Shown piece after piece: positions 24,061 through 31,894 of a stretch of DNA of 32,041 nt. The stretch is from Nocardia carnea (GTDB lineage Bacteria; Actinomycetota; Actinomycetes; Mycobacteriales; Mycobacteriaceae): assembly GCF_029869215.1 (NCBI RefSeq), contig NZ_JARWPM010000073.1, positions 1-32,041 on the forward strand, in the 5' to 3' direction. A program made the position numbers and the translations under genes. The notes under the pieces were generated by a model. That model worked only from the letters and a program-made list of their open reading frames with translations, made no database searches and was not told the DNA's origin. Numbering within the stretch: position 1 is the stretch's first letter; every line of letters begins with the position of its first letter.

Positions 24061-25289
24061 CCGAAACCCATGCCGCGCCGGAAGCCGCGGACATATTGAA
24101 CTACCCACTGGAGCGGGATGCCGCCTGCCCGTTCGCCCCACCGCCGGAAGTGCTCGGCCTGATCACCGAACGGCCGCTGAGCCGGGTCCGGATCTGGGAC
24201 GGCAGCACGCCGTGGCTGGTCACCGGCTATGCCGAGTTGAAAACGTTGATGTCGCATCCGGGGATCAGCACCGACGACCATCAGCCCGGGTTCCCGCACT
24301 GGAACGAGGGCATGCTCGATATGGTGCCGCATCGGGCCCGCTCGGTGTTCAACACCGACGGCGCGGAACACAGCCGGTTCCGCCGGATGATGACCAAACC
24401 GTTCACGGTCAAACGGGTCGACGCACTGCGCCCGGCGATCCAGCAGATCACCGATGAGCATATCGATGCGATCCTGGCCGGGCCGCAGCCCGCCGACCTG
24501 GTCGAAGCGCTCGCTCTGCCGGTGCCGTCGCTGGTGATCAGCGAGATGCTCGGCGTGCCCTATTCCGATCACGAGTTCTTCCAGCAGCACGCGTCCACCG
24601 GTGTCTCCCGCTACGCCACCGCCGAGGAATCGCAGCAGGGCCGGGTGGGACTGGCGCGCTACCTGATCGACCTCATCAAAGCCAAGATGGACAATCCGGC
24701 CGAGGATATGGTCAGCGAGCTGGCCGAACGCGTCACCGCCGGGGAGATCTCCATGAAGGAGGCCGCGCAGATCGGCACCGGTGTCCTCATCGCCGGCCAC
24801 GAGACCAGCGCGAATATGATCGCGCTGGGTACGCTCGCGTTGCTGCAGAACCCGGACCAGCTGGCGTTGCTGCGTGATACCGACGATCCCAAGGTCGTCG
24901 CGAACGCCGTCGAGGAACTGCTGCGGTATCTGAGCATCATCCAGAACGGGCAGCGGCGGGTCGCGGTGGAGGATATCGAGATCGGCGGCCACACCATCAA
25001 GGCCGGTGACGGGGTCATCATCGACCTCGCCCCCGCGAACTGGGATCCGAGCCAGTTCCCGGAGCCGGGCAAACTGGATCTCACCCGCCCCGCCCGCCTG
25101 CACGTCGGTTTCGGTTTCGGTCCGCACCAGTGCGTCGGCCAGCAGCTGGCCCGCGTGGAATTGCAGATCGTGTTCAGAACCTTGCTGCAACGCATGCCCG
25201 GCCTGCGCCTGGCCATTCCGTTCGACGAGGTCGAATTCAAACACGACAAACTGGCGTTCGGCGTGTACCGCTTGCCGGTGACGTGGTGA
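24057..25289 (+). CDS. Cytochrome P450 (CYP105-like)
   Basis: The 410-residue P450 has the I-helix AGHETS (246-251), ExxR at E287-R290, and the heme loop HVGFGFGPHQCVG with Cys359. The N-terminal LNYPLERDAACPFAPPPE and QQLARVELQIVF recall CYP105 enzymes, which act on many bulky substrates. Start is GTG 24057, coupled to the ferredoxin. The next gene is another P450 from a different family. The family name is a reading by eye. Confidence 0.94.
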   Translation: MTETHAAPEAADILNYPLERDAACPFAPPPEVLGLITERPLSRVRIWDGSTPWLVTGYAELKTLMSHPGISTDDHQPGFPHWNEGMLDMVPHRARSVFNTDGAEHSRFRRMMTKPFTVKRVDALRPAIQQITDEHIDAILAGPQPADLVEALALPVPSLVISEMLGVPYSDHEFFQQHASTGVSRYATAEESQQGRVGLARYLIDLIKAKMDNPAEDMVSELAERVTAGEISMKEAAQIGTGVLIAGHETSANMIALGTLALLQNPDQLALLRDTDDPKVVANAVEELLRYLSIIQNGQRRVAVEDIEIGGHTIKAGDGVIIDLAPANWDPSQFPEPGKLDLTRPARLHVGFGFGPHQCVGQQLARVELQIVFRTLLQRMPGLRLAIPFDEVEFKHDKLAFGVYRLPVTW

Positions 25290-25326
25290 TCCGCCGTAAC
25301 GACTGCGCCCCGAGGAGAAAACAGCT

Positions 25327-26526
25327 GTGACCGCCACCGCGCCCACCGACGTCTACTACGACCCCTACGATGTCGAGCTGAACGCCGACCCTTACCCCAT
25401 GTTCAAGCGGATCCGCGAGGAAAAGCCGCTCTACTACAACGAAACCCACGATTTCTACGCGCTCAGCCGGTTCGCCGACGTGAATGCCGCACTGATCGAC
25501 AAGGACACGTTCAGTTCCGCCCGCGGCGCCATCATCGAACTGATCAAGGCGAATATCGAAATCCCGCCGGGCGTCCTGATTTTCGAGGACCCGCCGATCC
25601 ACACCATGCACCGCAAACTGCTCTCCCGCATGTTCACTCCGCGCAAGATCGCGGCGCTGGAGGCGAAGGTCCGGGAATTCTGCTGCCAGAGCCTGGACCC
25701 CCTGATCGGCACCGGAAAGATCGATTTCATCGCCGATCTCGGCGCTCGGATGCCCATGCGTACGATCGGTATGCTGCTCGGCATTCCCGAGGAGGACCAG
25801 GAAGCGGTCCGCGACTTCGCCAACGAGCAGATGCGCACCGAAGAAGGCAAACCGATGAAGGCCTCCACGGAAGGGATGGTCAGCGGTGAGCTCTTCGAGA
25901 AGTACGTCGACTGGCGCACCGAGCACCCCTCCGACGACATCATCTCCGAATTGCTGAACGTCGAATTCGAAGACGAAACAGGTACGCTGCGCCACCTCAC
26001 CCGCGACGAAATCCTCACCTACATCAACGTGGTCTCCGGCGCCGGTAACGAGACCACCACCCGGCTGATCGGCTGGGCCGGGAAAGTCCTCGCCGAACAC
26101 CCGGACCAGCGCCGTGAACTGGCCGGAAACCCGTCGCTGATCCCCGCGGCCGTCGAAGAACTACTGCGCTTCGAACCCCCGGCTCCGCACGTCGCCCGCT
26201 ATGTCACCCGCGATATCGAATATCACGGGCAGACGGTCCCCGAGGGCAGCGCCATGATGCTGCTCATCGGCGCCGCCAACCGCGACCACCGCCAATTCGC
26301 CCCCGACGGGGACGCCTTCGATATCCATCGCGCGAGCAAACCCCACCTGGCATTCAGCGTCGGCACCCATTTCTGCATGGGCTCGGCCCTGGCCCGGTTG
26401 GAGGGCCGGGTCGCCCTGGAGGAAATCCTGAAACGCTTCCCCGAATGGGAGGTCGACCTGTCCCAGGCCACACTCTCCCCGACCTCGACGGTCCGCGGCT
26501 GGGAGAGCATGCCGGCCTCGTTCTGA
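25327..26526 (+). CDS. Cytochrome P450
   Basis: The 399-residue P450 has I-helix GAGNETT (238-244), ExxR at E278-R281, and the heme loop FSVGTHFCMGSALAR with Cys350. It differs from the P450 upstream, so this is not a recent duplicate. GTG start at 25327 follows GAGGAG. It ends the fifteen-gene run, followed by a hairpin. A decayed piece of the same kind of gene (GTHFCMG through TVRGWE) lies at 27921-28080, fused to an SDR piece. Confidence 0.94.
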   Translation: MTATAPTDVYYDPYDVELNADPYPMFKRIREEKPLYYNETHDFYALSRFADVNAALIDKDTFSSARGAIIELIKANIEIPPGVLIFEDPPIHTMHRKLLSRMFTPRKIAALEAKVREFCCQSLDPLIGTGKIDFIADLGARMPMRTIGMLLGIPEEDQEAVRDFANEQMRTEEGKPMKASTEGMVSGELFEKYVDWRTEHPSDDIISELLNVEFEDETGTLRHLTRDEILTYINVVSGAGNETTTRLIGWAGKVLAEHPDQRRELAGNPSLIPAAVEELLRFEPPAPHVARYVTRDIEYHGQTVPEGSAMMLLIGAANRDHRQFAPDGDAFDIHRASKPHLAFSVGTHFCMGSALARLEGRVALEEILKRFPEWEVDLSQATLSPTSTVRGWESMPASF

Positions 26527-26537
26527 CCGGAACCGGG

Positions 26538-26570
26538 ATCGGGGCCGAGTGTCCGCCATTCCGCCCCGAT
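26538..26570. terminator. Candidate hairpin between convergent genes
   Basis: ATCGGGGC (26538-26545) pairs with GCCCCGAT (26563-26570) across a 17-base loop. It lies 11 bases after the P450 stop and 20 before the 3' end of the convergent toxin-like gene, so it could serve both. It has no U tract, and the loop is long. Confidence 0.4.
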
Positions 26571-26589
26571 GCCGGGAATAGGTGAGCGG

Positions 26590-26967
26590 CTACCGTAGGC
26601 GCCGACCGCCTCCTTTGCCGCGATCGGTAATCCCGGGATGCCCGGTTTCAGCCTTCGTCACCCATAGCGTCCGCTGCCGGTCGTCGATCGCGTACCGGAT
26701 TCGTGCCCCGCTGGTGACTTCGTACTGCCACTGCTCCAACTCGGTACCGTCGATCTTCACTGCGCTCAGAGTCGCCTTGAGCCGGTGCTGGCGGCCCGGA
26801 TTCTGCACACTGCGCGGCTCGGACGTAATGGCCATCCATGCGCGATCCAGCGCGTCGACCGCCTGGCGTTCCAGCTCGGACCACCCACGCGCGGATTCGG
26901 TGTTGTGCAGTAGTACCCGCCACGGTTTAGGCCGAGGGACTTCGTCGCCTCGCTTGTGACGGATCAT
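26590..26967 (-). CDS. Probable toxin-like partner of a type II TA pair
   Basis: The 125-residue basic protein has the core RPKPWRVLLHN, ERQAVDALDRAWMAI, RQHRLKATLSAV and EQWQYEVTSGARIRYAIDD...LWVTKAETGHP. The final strands (RIRYAIDD, LWVTKAETGHP) have the layout of RelE/ParE-like toxins, with an N-terminal extension. ATG 26967 overlaps the upstream partner's stop (ATGA). I recognise the type as a widespread small actinobacterial protein but cannot assign a target. It may be an orphan toxin, as catalytic residues cannot be confirmed by eye. Confidence 0.6.
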   Translation of the reverse strand: MIRHKRGDEVPRPKPWRVLLHNTESARGWSELERQAVDALDRAWMAITSEPRSVQNPGRQHRLKATLSAVKIDGTELEQWQYEVTSGARIRYAIDDRQRTLWVTKAETGHPGITDRGKGGGRRLR

Positions 26968-27431
26968 TTCCGTCTTCCCGGGCGGTGGACCTCCACGAAG
27001 TCGGAGGTGTCGAACGGACCGCTCAGTTGCGCCACCAGCGCTGGGTCGGTGTAGATCTCGGCGGTGTGCTTCCAGGCGATCAGATCCCGCAGAAAAGGAA
27101 GATAGTGCCCGGTATCTGCACCGGCGAGCAGATCATCGAGAAGTTCCCCGATTGCTTCGGGCCGGTGCTCCGCCGGTAGCCAACGTAGCCAGGGTAGCTC
27201 TTCGGCCAGAACATCCTCGGCCAATCGGCGGTTCGCTTTGGCTACCAGACCGAGCGATCGTGCCGCAAGCCGCAGCGCACCATCCATGGCGCGATACCGT
27301 TCGTCACGCATCAGGACGACGTTCTCGGCGTCTCTGCGCTCCAAGAGCACATCTGCGTCGGCGAGTAGGGGGAAAACCGACGTCTGTTTCCGCACCAACT
27401 CGCTGAAGGGAAGGCTCTTCATCGCGCTCAT
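26964..27431 (-). CDS. Probable antitoxin, Phd-like N-terminus
   Basis: The 155-residue protein opens MSAMKSLPFSELVRKQTS, then PLLADADVLLERRDAENVVLMR, the layout of Phd/YefM antitoxin DNA-binding domains. The C-terminal half (from about 65) is helical and acidic, with DTSDFVEVHRPGRRK at the end; it probably wraps the toxin. It precedes the toxin and overlaps it by four bases, the common antitoxin-first order. ATG 27431 has a TACACT -10 six bases upstream and no spaced ribosome binding site, so the mRNA may be leaderless; ATG 27422 is an alternative. A palindrome at 27452-27465 may be its own operator. Confidence 0.62.
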   Translation of the reverse strand: MSAMKSLPFSELVRKQTSVFPLLADADVLLERRDAENVVLMRDERYRAMDGALRLAARSLGLVAKANRRLAEDVLAEELPWLRWLPAEHRPEAIGELLDDLLAGADTGHYLPFLRDLIAWKHTAEIYTDPALVAQLSGPFDTSDFVEVHRPGRRK

Positions 27432-27437
27432 CCACCC

Positions 27438-27443
27438 AGTGTA
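27438..27443 (-). promoter_or_regulatory. Leaderless -10 of the TA pair
   Basis: TACACT on the minus strand ends six bases before ATG 27431. It fits TANNNT and the actinobacterial leaderless arrangement. No convincing -35 is seen; the operator-like palindrome occupies that area. Confidence 0.5.
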
Positions 27444-27451
27444 GCGCTGTG

Positions 27452-27465
27452 CTGAATTAGTTCAG
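27452..27465. promoter_or_regulatory. Palindrome, possible TA autoregulatory operator
   Basis: CTGAATTAGTTCAG has 5-bp arms (CTGAA/TTCAG) around TTAG. It lies just upstream of the TA -10 and between it and the divergent zinc ribbon promoter. Type II antitoxins usually bind such a site. Confidence 0.45.
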
Positions 27466-27488
27466 TACTCCCCGGGGTGGCTGGCATC

Positions 27489-27494
27489 TACGCT
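27489..27494 (+). promoter_or_regulatory. Leaderless -10 of the zinc ribbon gene
   Basis: TACGCT ends six bases before GTG 27501. There is no ribosome binding site, in keeping with a leaderless mRNA. It lies back to back with the TA promoter. Confidence 0.5.
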
Positions 27495-27500
27495 GGTCTG

Positions 27501-27704
27501 GTGTTCTTCATCTTCGGTTTCGGGACCAAGCGGCAGAACCTCGGTGCGGGGGCGACCCGGACCTGCGCGCGCTGCCACAACACGACGCAGTGGCAGCGGG
27601 TGCGGGAGTTCAAGCAGTTCACGCTGTTTTTCATCCCGGTCGCCCGCTGGAAGCGCCGTCAGCTCGAGGTCTGCGGCATCTGCGGCGCCGCGATCGAAGC
27701 CTGA
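27501..27704 (+). CDS. Small zinc ribbon protein
   Basis: The 67-residue protein reads VFFIFGFGTKRQNLG, then CARC, then REFKQFTLFFIPVARWKRRQLEV, then CGIC. Two C-x2-C pairs form a zinc ribbon. The hydrophobic starts (VFFIFGFG, FTLFFIPV) may touch a membrane but are short. This is a family common in actinomycetes with no known role. GTG 27501 is preferred over GTG 27477 because the family starts at this FFIFGFGTK and a -10 sits six bases before it. The gene has no link to the catabolic island. Confidence 0.8.
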   Translation: MFFIFGFGTKRQNLGAGATRTCARCHNTTQWQRVREFKQFTLFFIPVARWKRRQLEVCGICGAAIEA

Positions 27705-27786
27705 CAGGATCCGTCGGCCACGTTTCACTGCCGCGCTGTTCGGGGTCCGGGCGGGATCGATATCGCCGCCTGCCCGCTAACCTTCT

Positions 27787-28080
27787 TCTGCTTGCCAAGG
27801 CATCCAGCACCATGTCGCCGGAAAGGCCGAGCGGACGACCTGGAGCATGCGCGAAATGATGAACCGCGACCGCCCGCTCCCGCGCGAGGGAACCTTCGAA
27901 GATGTCGCCGAGGCCGCGGTCGGCACCCATTTCTGCATGGGTTCGCGCCGGCCGGGTCGAGGGCCGTATCGCGCTCGAGGAAATACTGGGCGTTTACCGG
28001 AATGAAAAGTCGATTTACCCGATACGAAGCTTTCTCCGATTTCCACGGTCCGGGGCTGGGAGAACCTCCCCGCACAGGTG
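27787..28080 (+). pseudogene. Chimeric relic: SDR 3' part joined to P450 3' part
   Basis: Bases 27787-27920 match the SDR gene at 23548-23682 at roughly 85-90% by eye (AAGGC...AGCACCATG, GAAATGATGAACCGCGACC). At 27920/27921 the match jumps to the P450 at about 26360, from GGCACCCATTTCTGCATGGG through TCGAGGGCC and GAGGAAAT to CGGTCCGGGGCTGGGAGA. About 2.7 kb (SDR end, ferredoxin, first P450, most of the second) is missing between. One base is lost in CCGGAAAGG (CCGGAAAAGG in the intact gene), which shifts the frame, and the P450 part has further small indels. It is not translatable as one protein. It is either a decayed duplicate of the island's end or a remnant of a related cluster. Confidence 0.85.
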
Positions 28081-28243
28081 CCCGGCTGGCCGGCGACTCT
28101 GCGGTTCTGCGGATAGCAGTTGCAGTCCAAACGGAAGGTAAGTTTTTCGGACGGTGCCGCCGACGGAGTTGACCCGCCGCTTATTCATAAGATTTTGTGG
28201 CATCTGCTGGATATCGGTTTCGAATTCGGGATGTGAAGAGAAT

Positions 28244-28675
28244 ATGAAGAAGAACGGTGCACGCGCGATGGGAATCCTTGTCTCATTGCTGTTGTTCGGT
28301 GGCGGTCTCGGTGCGGTGTTCGCGGCTCCTGCCGTGGCGGGCCTCCCACGCTGCGACGCGACGGGAACAACGGGTGCTGGGAACTACTCGGTCGCGACCG
28401 TTCCCGCCAAATCGGGCGTTGGTTCGAATTGCACGATGTCCGAAGGGGCGTCCGGTGATGGAGTAAGGGCACTGCAAACCGCACTCCGGGCGTGTTACAA
28501 CGCGGATATTTCGACGGACGGTCAGTTCGGGCCCAAGACCAAGGCGGCGTTGAAGAGGGCGCAAGCGTCGGCCGGGACCACTGCGGACGGCATCTATGGT
28601 CCGAAAACCCGGGATGCCCTGAAGTGGCCGAGTCGTATGCACGACACCCCGAAGGGGTGTAATCGTTTGACCTGA
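28244..28675 (+). CDS. Secreted peptidoglycan-binding-like protein
   Basis: The 143-residue protein has a signal peptide: MKKNGARAMG, a hydrophobic core ILVSLLLFGGGLGAVF, and an AxA-type site (APAVAG) near residue 33. The mature part carries one PG_binding_1 module: SGDGVRALQTALRACY, then DGQFGPKTKAALKRAQ and DGIYGPKTRDALK. Four cysteines (GLPRCD, SNCT, RACYN, KGCN) can form two disulfides outside the cell. ATG 28244 follows GAAGAG. A possible -35 TTGACC lies at 28169 but the -10 is unclear. Its single module and small size suggest a wall-associated or phage-like accessory rather than an enzyme. Base composition is a little less GC-rich than the neighbours. Confidence 0.82.
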   Translation: MKKNGARAMGILVSLLLFGGGLGAVFAAPAVAGLPRCDATGTTGAGNYSVATVPAKSGVGSNCTMSEGASGDGVRALQTALRACYNADISTDGQFGPKTKAALKRAQASAGTTADGIYGPKTRDALKWPSRMHDTPKGCNRLT

Positions 28676-29006
28676 TCCGCAAGAGTCGAATCAACTCTGC
28701 CCGGTGTCTATGCGGTCGCTCACTCTACTGCTCCGAGTGAGCGACCGCATGCTGCTTACCTACGCACCGAACTCGCTTCCACCGCGACGGTATGGGCTGA
28801 GAAGGCATGCCAGCATCCATCTGTGCACGAGTGGCGTCGCGACCTGGGGTGAGACAGCGGCTCGATGCTGTGCGCCGGCTTGCGGGTGGAAGCAGTCCGC
28901 GAATTGCCAACATGGATTGGCGCGCCTTCCCCCATCTCGTCGAATGCCCAGGTGAATCTCGTCGGCCCCCCGGCCCCCCGGCCCCCCGGCCTCCCGGGCC
29001 GGCTGA
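28676..29006. other. Gap with terminator and GC repeats
   Basis: A gap of 331 bases between two convergent genes. It holds the hairpin at 28710-28750 and, near the right end, a three-fold tandem of GGCCCCCC (28964-28987) followed by GGCCTCCCGGGCCGGC. I see no gene in it; the open frames lack a ribosome binding site and look like antisense shadows. Confidence 0.6.
28710..28750 (+). terminator. Strong hairpin terminator
   Basis: ATGCGGTCGCTCACT (28710-28724) pairs perfectly over 15 bases with AGTGAGCGACCGCAT (28736-28750) around an 11-base loop, 34 bases past the stop of the secreted protein gene. No long U tract follows, as is usual for actinobacterial terminators. Confidence 0.75.
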
Positions 29007-29837
29007 TCAGTTCAAGAACATGTCCGGAATCGGGTTGGCGCCGCCGCCGTATTCCGACAGGTCGGTGCGGCCTGATTCGATGAGCGTCGTGGCATCGATG
29101 TAGGTGTTGCCGGTGTTGTACTTCGACTCGCGGGACAGGATCTCGGCTGCGGCATCCCCCATGATGCGGGGGCTGCGGGAGGATTCCAGGAGGTTCGTGC
29201 CGTCGGGCAGGTTGGCGACGGCGGAGGTCGCGATATAGGTCTGCGGCCACAGGCAGTTTGCGGCGATACCGGCGTCGGCGTATTCCGCGGCCCAGCCCAG
29301 CGTCAGCAGGGTCATGCCGTATTTGGAGAGCGTGTAGGAGGGGTGGGCTCCCAGCCAGCGGGGGCTCGTGTTCAGGGGTGGGGCGATGGTGAGAATATGC
29401 GGGTTCGGGGCCTGCCGCAGGTGCGGTAGGCAGGCGCGGGTCAGCAGGAACGTGCCGCGCAGGTTGATCTGCTGCATCAGATCGAATTTCTTCGCCGAGA
29501 GGTGCTCGGTGGGGTCGGTGGCGATGGCGCTGGCGTTGTTCACGCAGTAGTCGATGCGGCCGAAACGTTCCAAGGCGGTCTCCACGACACGCGCCACATC
29601 GGCTTCTTCCCGCACGTCACCCACGACGGCCGCGGCCTTACCGCCGGCCGCCTCGATCTCCGCGACCGCGGTGTGCACGGTGCCCGGCAGCTTCGGATGG
29701 GGTTGCGCCGTCTTGGCCAGAAGCACCACATTCGCCCCGCGGCGGGCCGCGGACAAGGCGATGGCCAGGCCGATCCCGCGGCTGGCTCCGGACACCACGA
29801 GGGTCCGGTCGGTGAAGGTCTGCTGCTCGGTGGACAT
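29007..29837 (-). CDS. SDR family oxidoreductase (HSDL2-like)
   Basis: The 276-residue protein has SGASRGIG (16-23), NNAS (100-103), and Y168-TLS-K172. The layout around [28 protein letters not shown] is that of HSDL2-like dehydrogenases. The usual active-site Ser of that ISPPLN motif is Ala152 here; some family members may share this, so activity is uncertain. ATG 29837 follows AGGAGTGAT. It diverges from the mutase gene with only 75 bases between, so the two may be co-regulated. A role with acyl-CoA or steroid-like substrates is possible but not shown. Confidence 0.85.
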   Translation of the reverse strand: MSTEQQTFTDRTLVVSGASRGIGLAIALSAARRGANVVLLAKTAQPHPKLPGTVHTAVAEIEAAGGKAAAVVGDVREEADVARVVETALERFGRIDYCVNNASAIATDPTEHLSAKKFDLMQQINLRGTFLLTRACLPHLRQAPNPHILTIAPPLNTSPRWLGAHPSYTLSKYGMTLLTLGWAAEYADAGIAANCLWPQTYIATSAVANLPDGTNLLESSRSPRIMGDAAAEILSRESKYNTGNTYIDATTLIESGRTDLSEYGGGANPIPDMFLN

Positions 29838-29875
29838 ATCACTCCTGGTCGATTACGCGTTCCCGCAAACCGGTA

Positions 29876-29904
29876 TTGGCATTCTCATTTACTGCAAGTA
29901 GCAT
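29876..29904 (+). promoter_or_regulatory. Sigma-70-like promoter of the mutase operon
   Basis: TTGGCA (29876-29881), a 17-base spacer and TAGCAT (29899-29904) match a housekeeping promoter well. The ATG follows eight bases after the -10 and there is no ribosome binding site, so the mRNA is probably leaderless or nearly so. Confidence 0.6.
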
Positions 29905-29912
29905 ATTCAACG

Positions 29913-31490
29913 ATGAACGACGCAGTCCATACCTCCTCGGGTATCCCGCTCGAACCGGTCTACGGGCCGGCCGACCGGCATACCGAACCACCCGCGCCCG
30001 GCGCGTTTCCGTTCACCCGGGGCAACTACGCCACCGGTTACCGGGGACGGCTGTGGACCTTCCGGCAGTACTCGGGATTCGGCACGGCCGAAGAGTCCAA
30101 CCGGCGCTATCGCTATCTCCTGGATCAGGGCGGTACCGGCCTGTCGGTCGCGCTGGATCTGCCGACGCAATGCGGTTACGACTCCGACGATCCCGAAGTG
30201 GGGGAGGAGGTCGGCCGGGTCGGTGTCGCGGTCGATACCCTCGCCGATGCCGAGATCCTGTTCGACGGCATCCCGCTGGACAAGATCAGTACCAGCTTCA
30301 CCATCAACGGCACGGCCGCGATCCTGCTCGCGTTCTACGTGGCGGCGGCGGAGAAGAAGGGCGTGCCCCGGGAAAAGCTCACCGGCACCATCCAGAACGA
30401 CATCCTCAAGGAATACGCCTCCCGCGGCACCTGGATCTGGCCACCACAGCCCTCGCTGCGGCTTATCGCCGACACCATCGAGTTCTGCGCCGCCGAAGTG
30501 CCCCGCTTCAACGCCATCTCGGTGGCGGGCGCGCATTTCCGCGACGCCGGCGCGACCGCGGTCCAGGAAATGGCGTTCACCCTCGCCGACGGTGTCACCT
30601 ACTGCGATACCGTTGTCGAACGCGGCCGGATGAGCATCGAGAAGTTCGCCCCGCAGATCTCCTTCTTCTTCTACACCCACGGCGATTTCTTCGAAGAGAT
30701 CGCCAAATACCGGGCGGGCCGGCGTCGCTGGGCGACCATCGTGCGCGAGCGGTACGGCGCCACCACGGACAAGGCGTCGATGTTCCGCTTCGGCTGTGTC
30801 GCCGGCGGTGCCTCGCTGTACGCGCCCCAGGCGCAGAACAACCTGGTCCGCATCGCCTACGAGGCGATGGCGGCGGTACTCGGTGGCGTGCAGTCGATGT
30901 TCACCGCGGCCTGGGACGAACCGTTCGCGCTGCCCAGCGAGGAATCCGCGACCATGGCGCTGCGCACCCAGCAGATCCTGGCCTACGAGACGGGGGTCAC
31001 CCGAGTCGCCGACCCGCTGGGCGGTTCCTACTTCATCGAGGCGCTCACCGACAAAACCGAAGAGGCCATCCAGGAAATCATGACCGACCTGGAGAACCGG
31101 GGCGGAATGGTCCGCGCGATCGAGGACGGCTACCTGCAGGGCCTCATCGCCGACGAAGCCTACAAACTGCACCAGGACATCGAATCCGGCGCCAAACCGG
31201 TGGTGGGAGTGAACAAGTTCGTCTCCGACGAGCCCGCCCCCGAGATCTCCACCTACGAACTGGACGCCGAGGGCCGGGAAACCCAGTTGAAGCGGCTGGC
31301 CAAGGTGAAAGCCGAACGGGATTCCGCTGCGGTGCGCGACACTCTGGCCGCATTGTCGCGGGCCGCGGAAGGAGACGACAACCTCATGCATCGTCTGATC
31401 GACTGTGCCAACGCCTACTGCACGGTGGGCGAGATGACCGCCGCCCTCAAAACGGTCTGGGGCGAATTCCAGCAGCCGGTGGTGTTCTGA
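29913..31490 (+). CDS. B12-dependent acyl-CoA mutase, large (substrate-binding) subunit
   Basis: The 525-residue TIM-barrel subunit of the methylmalonyl-CoA mutase family lacks its own B12 domain. With a constant offset of 36 to the P. shermanii numbering I recall, active-site residues align without gaps: Y89 is Y53 (FRQYSGF), T195 is T159, Q197 is Q161 (GTIQND), R207 is R171 (ASRGTW), H244 is H208. Tyr53 and Arg171 bind a carboxylate in methylmalonyl-CoA mutase and are Phe and Gln in isobutyryl-CoA mutase. The Tyr243 position is Ala207 (GAHFRDAGA against GYHMQEAGA). So the substrate should carry a carboxylate, but the pocket is enlarged. ATG 29913 is chosen from promoter position and start of homology. 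The stop overlaps the small subunit as TGATG. Confidence 0.9.
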   Translation: MNDAVHTSSGIPLEPVYGPADRHTEPPAPGAFPFTRGNYATGYRGRLWTFRQYSGFGTAEESNRRYRYLLDQGGTGLSVALDLPTQCGYDSDDPEVGEEVGRVGVAVDTLADAEILFDGIPLDKISTSFTINGTAAILLAFYVAAAEKKGVPREKLTGTIQNDILKEYASRGTWIWPPQPSLRLIADTIEFCAAEVPRFNAISVAGAHFRDAGATAVQEMAFTLADGVTYCDTVVERGRMSIEKFAPQISFFFYTHGDFFEEIAKYRAGRRRWATIVRERYGATTDKASMFRFGCVAGGASLYAPQAQNNLVRIAYEAMAAVLGGVQSMFTAAWDEPFALPSEESATMALRTQQILAYETGVTRVADPLGGSYFIEALTDKTEEAIQEIMTDLENRGGMVRAIEDGYLQGLIADEAYKLHQDIESGAKPVVGVNKFVSDEPAPEISTYELDAEGRETQLKRLAKVKAERDSAAVRDTLAALSRAAEGDDNLMHRLIDCANAYCTVGEMTAALKTVWGEFQQPVVF

Positions 31491-31891
31491 TGACCGCGCG
31501 TGTACTGGTCGCGAAACCCGGCCTGGACGGCCATGATCGAGGTGCGAAAATCGTCGCGCGGACATTGCGCGACGCCGGATTCGAGGTCGTCTACACCGGT
31601 ATCCGGCAGCGTATCGAAGATATCGTCTCGATCGCGGTGCAAGAAGATGTGGCGGTCGTGGGCCTGAGCATCCTGTCCGGTGCCCATGTAGCCCTGACGA
31701 AACGGGTGGTCGACGCCCTGCGCGCGGCCGACGCGGGCGATATCGCGGTGGTCGTCGGCGGCACCATACCGCAGGGCGATATCGAGAAATTGCAGGCCGC
31801 GGGCGCCGCCGCCGTTTTCCCCACCGGTACCCCGCTCGACGTTCTGGTCACCGAAATGCGGGCACTCACCGGGACCGCGGCCCCGTCCTGA
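31490..31891 (+). CDS. B12-binding small subunit of the acyl-CoA mutase
   Basis: The 133-residue protein is one cobalamin-binding Rossmann domain: [16 protein letters not shown] with the D-x-H-x-x-G motif whose His ligates cobalt, then GLSILSGAH, then [11 protein letters not shown]. Length matches the small subunits of split mutases such as IcmB or HcmB. Its ATG overlaps the large subunit's stop by one base (TGATG), so the two are made together and form one enzyme. A hairpin follows three bases after the stop. Confidence 0.95.
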   Translation: MTARVLVAKPGLDGHDRGAKIVARTLRDAGFEVVYTGIRQRIEDIVSIAVQEDVAVVGLSILSGAHVALTKRVVDALRAADAGDIAVVVGGTIPQGDIEKLQAAGAAAVFPTGTPLDVLVTEMRALTGTAAPS

Positions 31892-31894
31892 TCA

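Noticed and set aside
28964..28987. GGCCCCCC tandem as a possible CRISPR or regulatory array
   Set aside because: The unit is only eight bases with no spacers; it is simple-sequence DNA, perhaps polymerase slippage.
28756..29250. 164-codon minus-strand frame in the gap and over the SDR 3' end
   Set aside because: It is Arg/His/Pro-rich, lacks a ribosome binding site and overlaps the SDR in another frame.
29913..31490. Calling the mutase isobutyryl-CoA or 2-hydroxyisobutyryl-CoA mutase because it is split
   Set aside because: The residues that mark those enzymes (Gln at the Arg207 site, no Tyr at the Tyr89 site) are absent; Tyr53 and Arg171 point to a carboxylated substrate.
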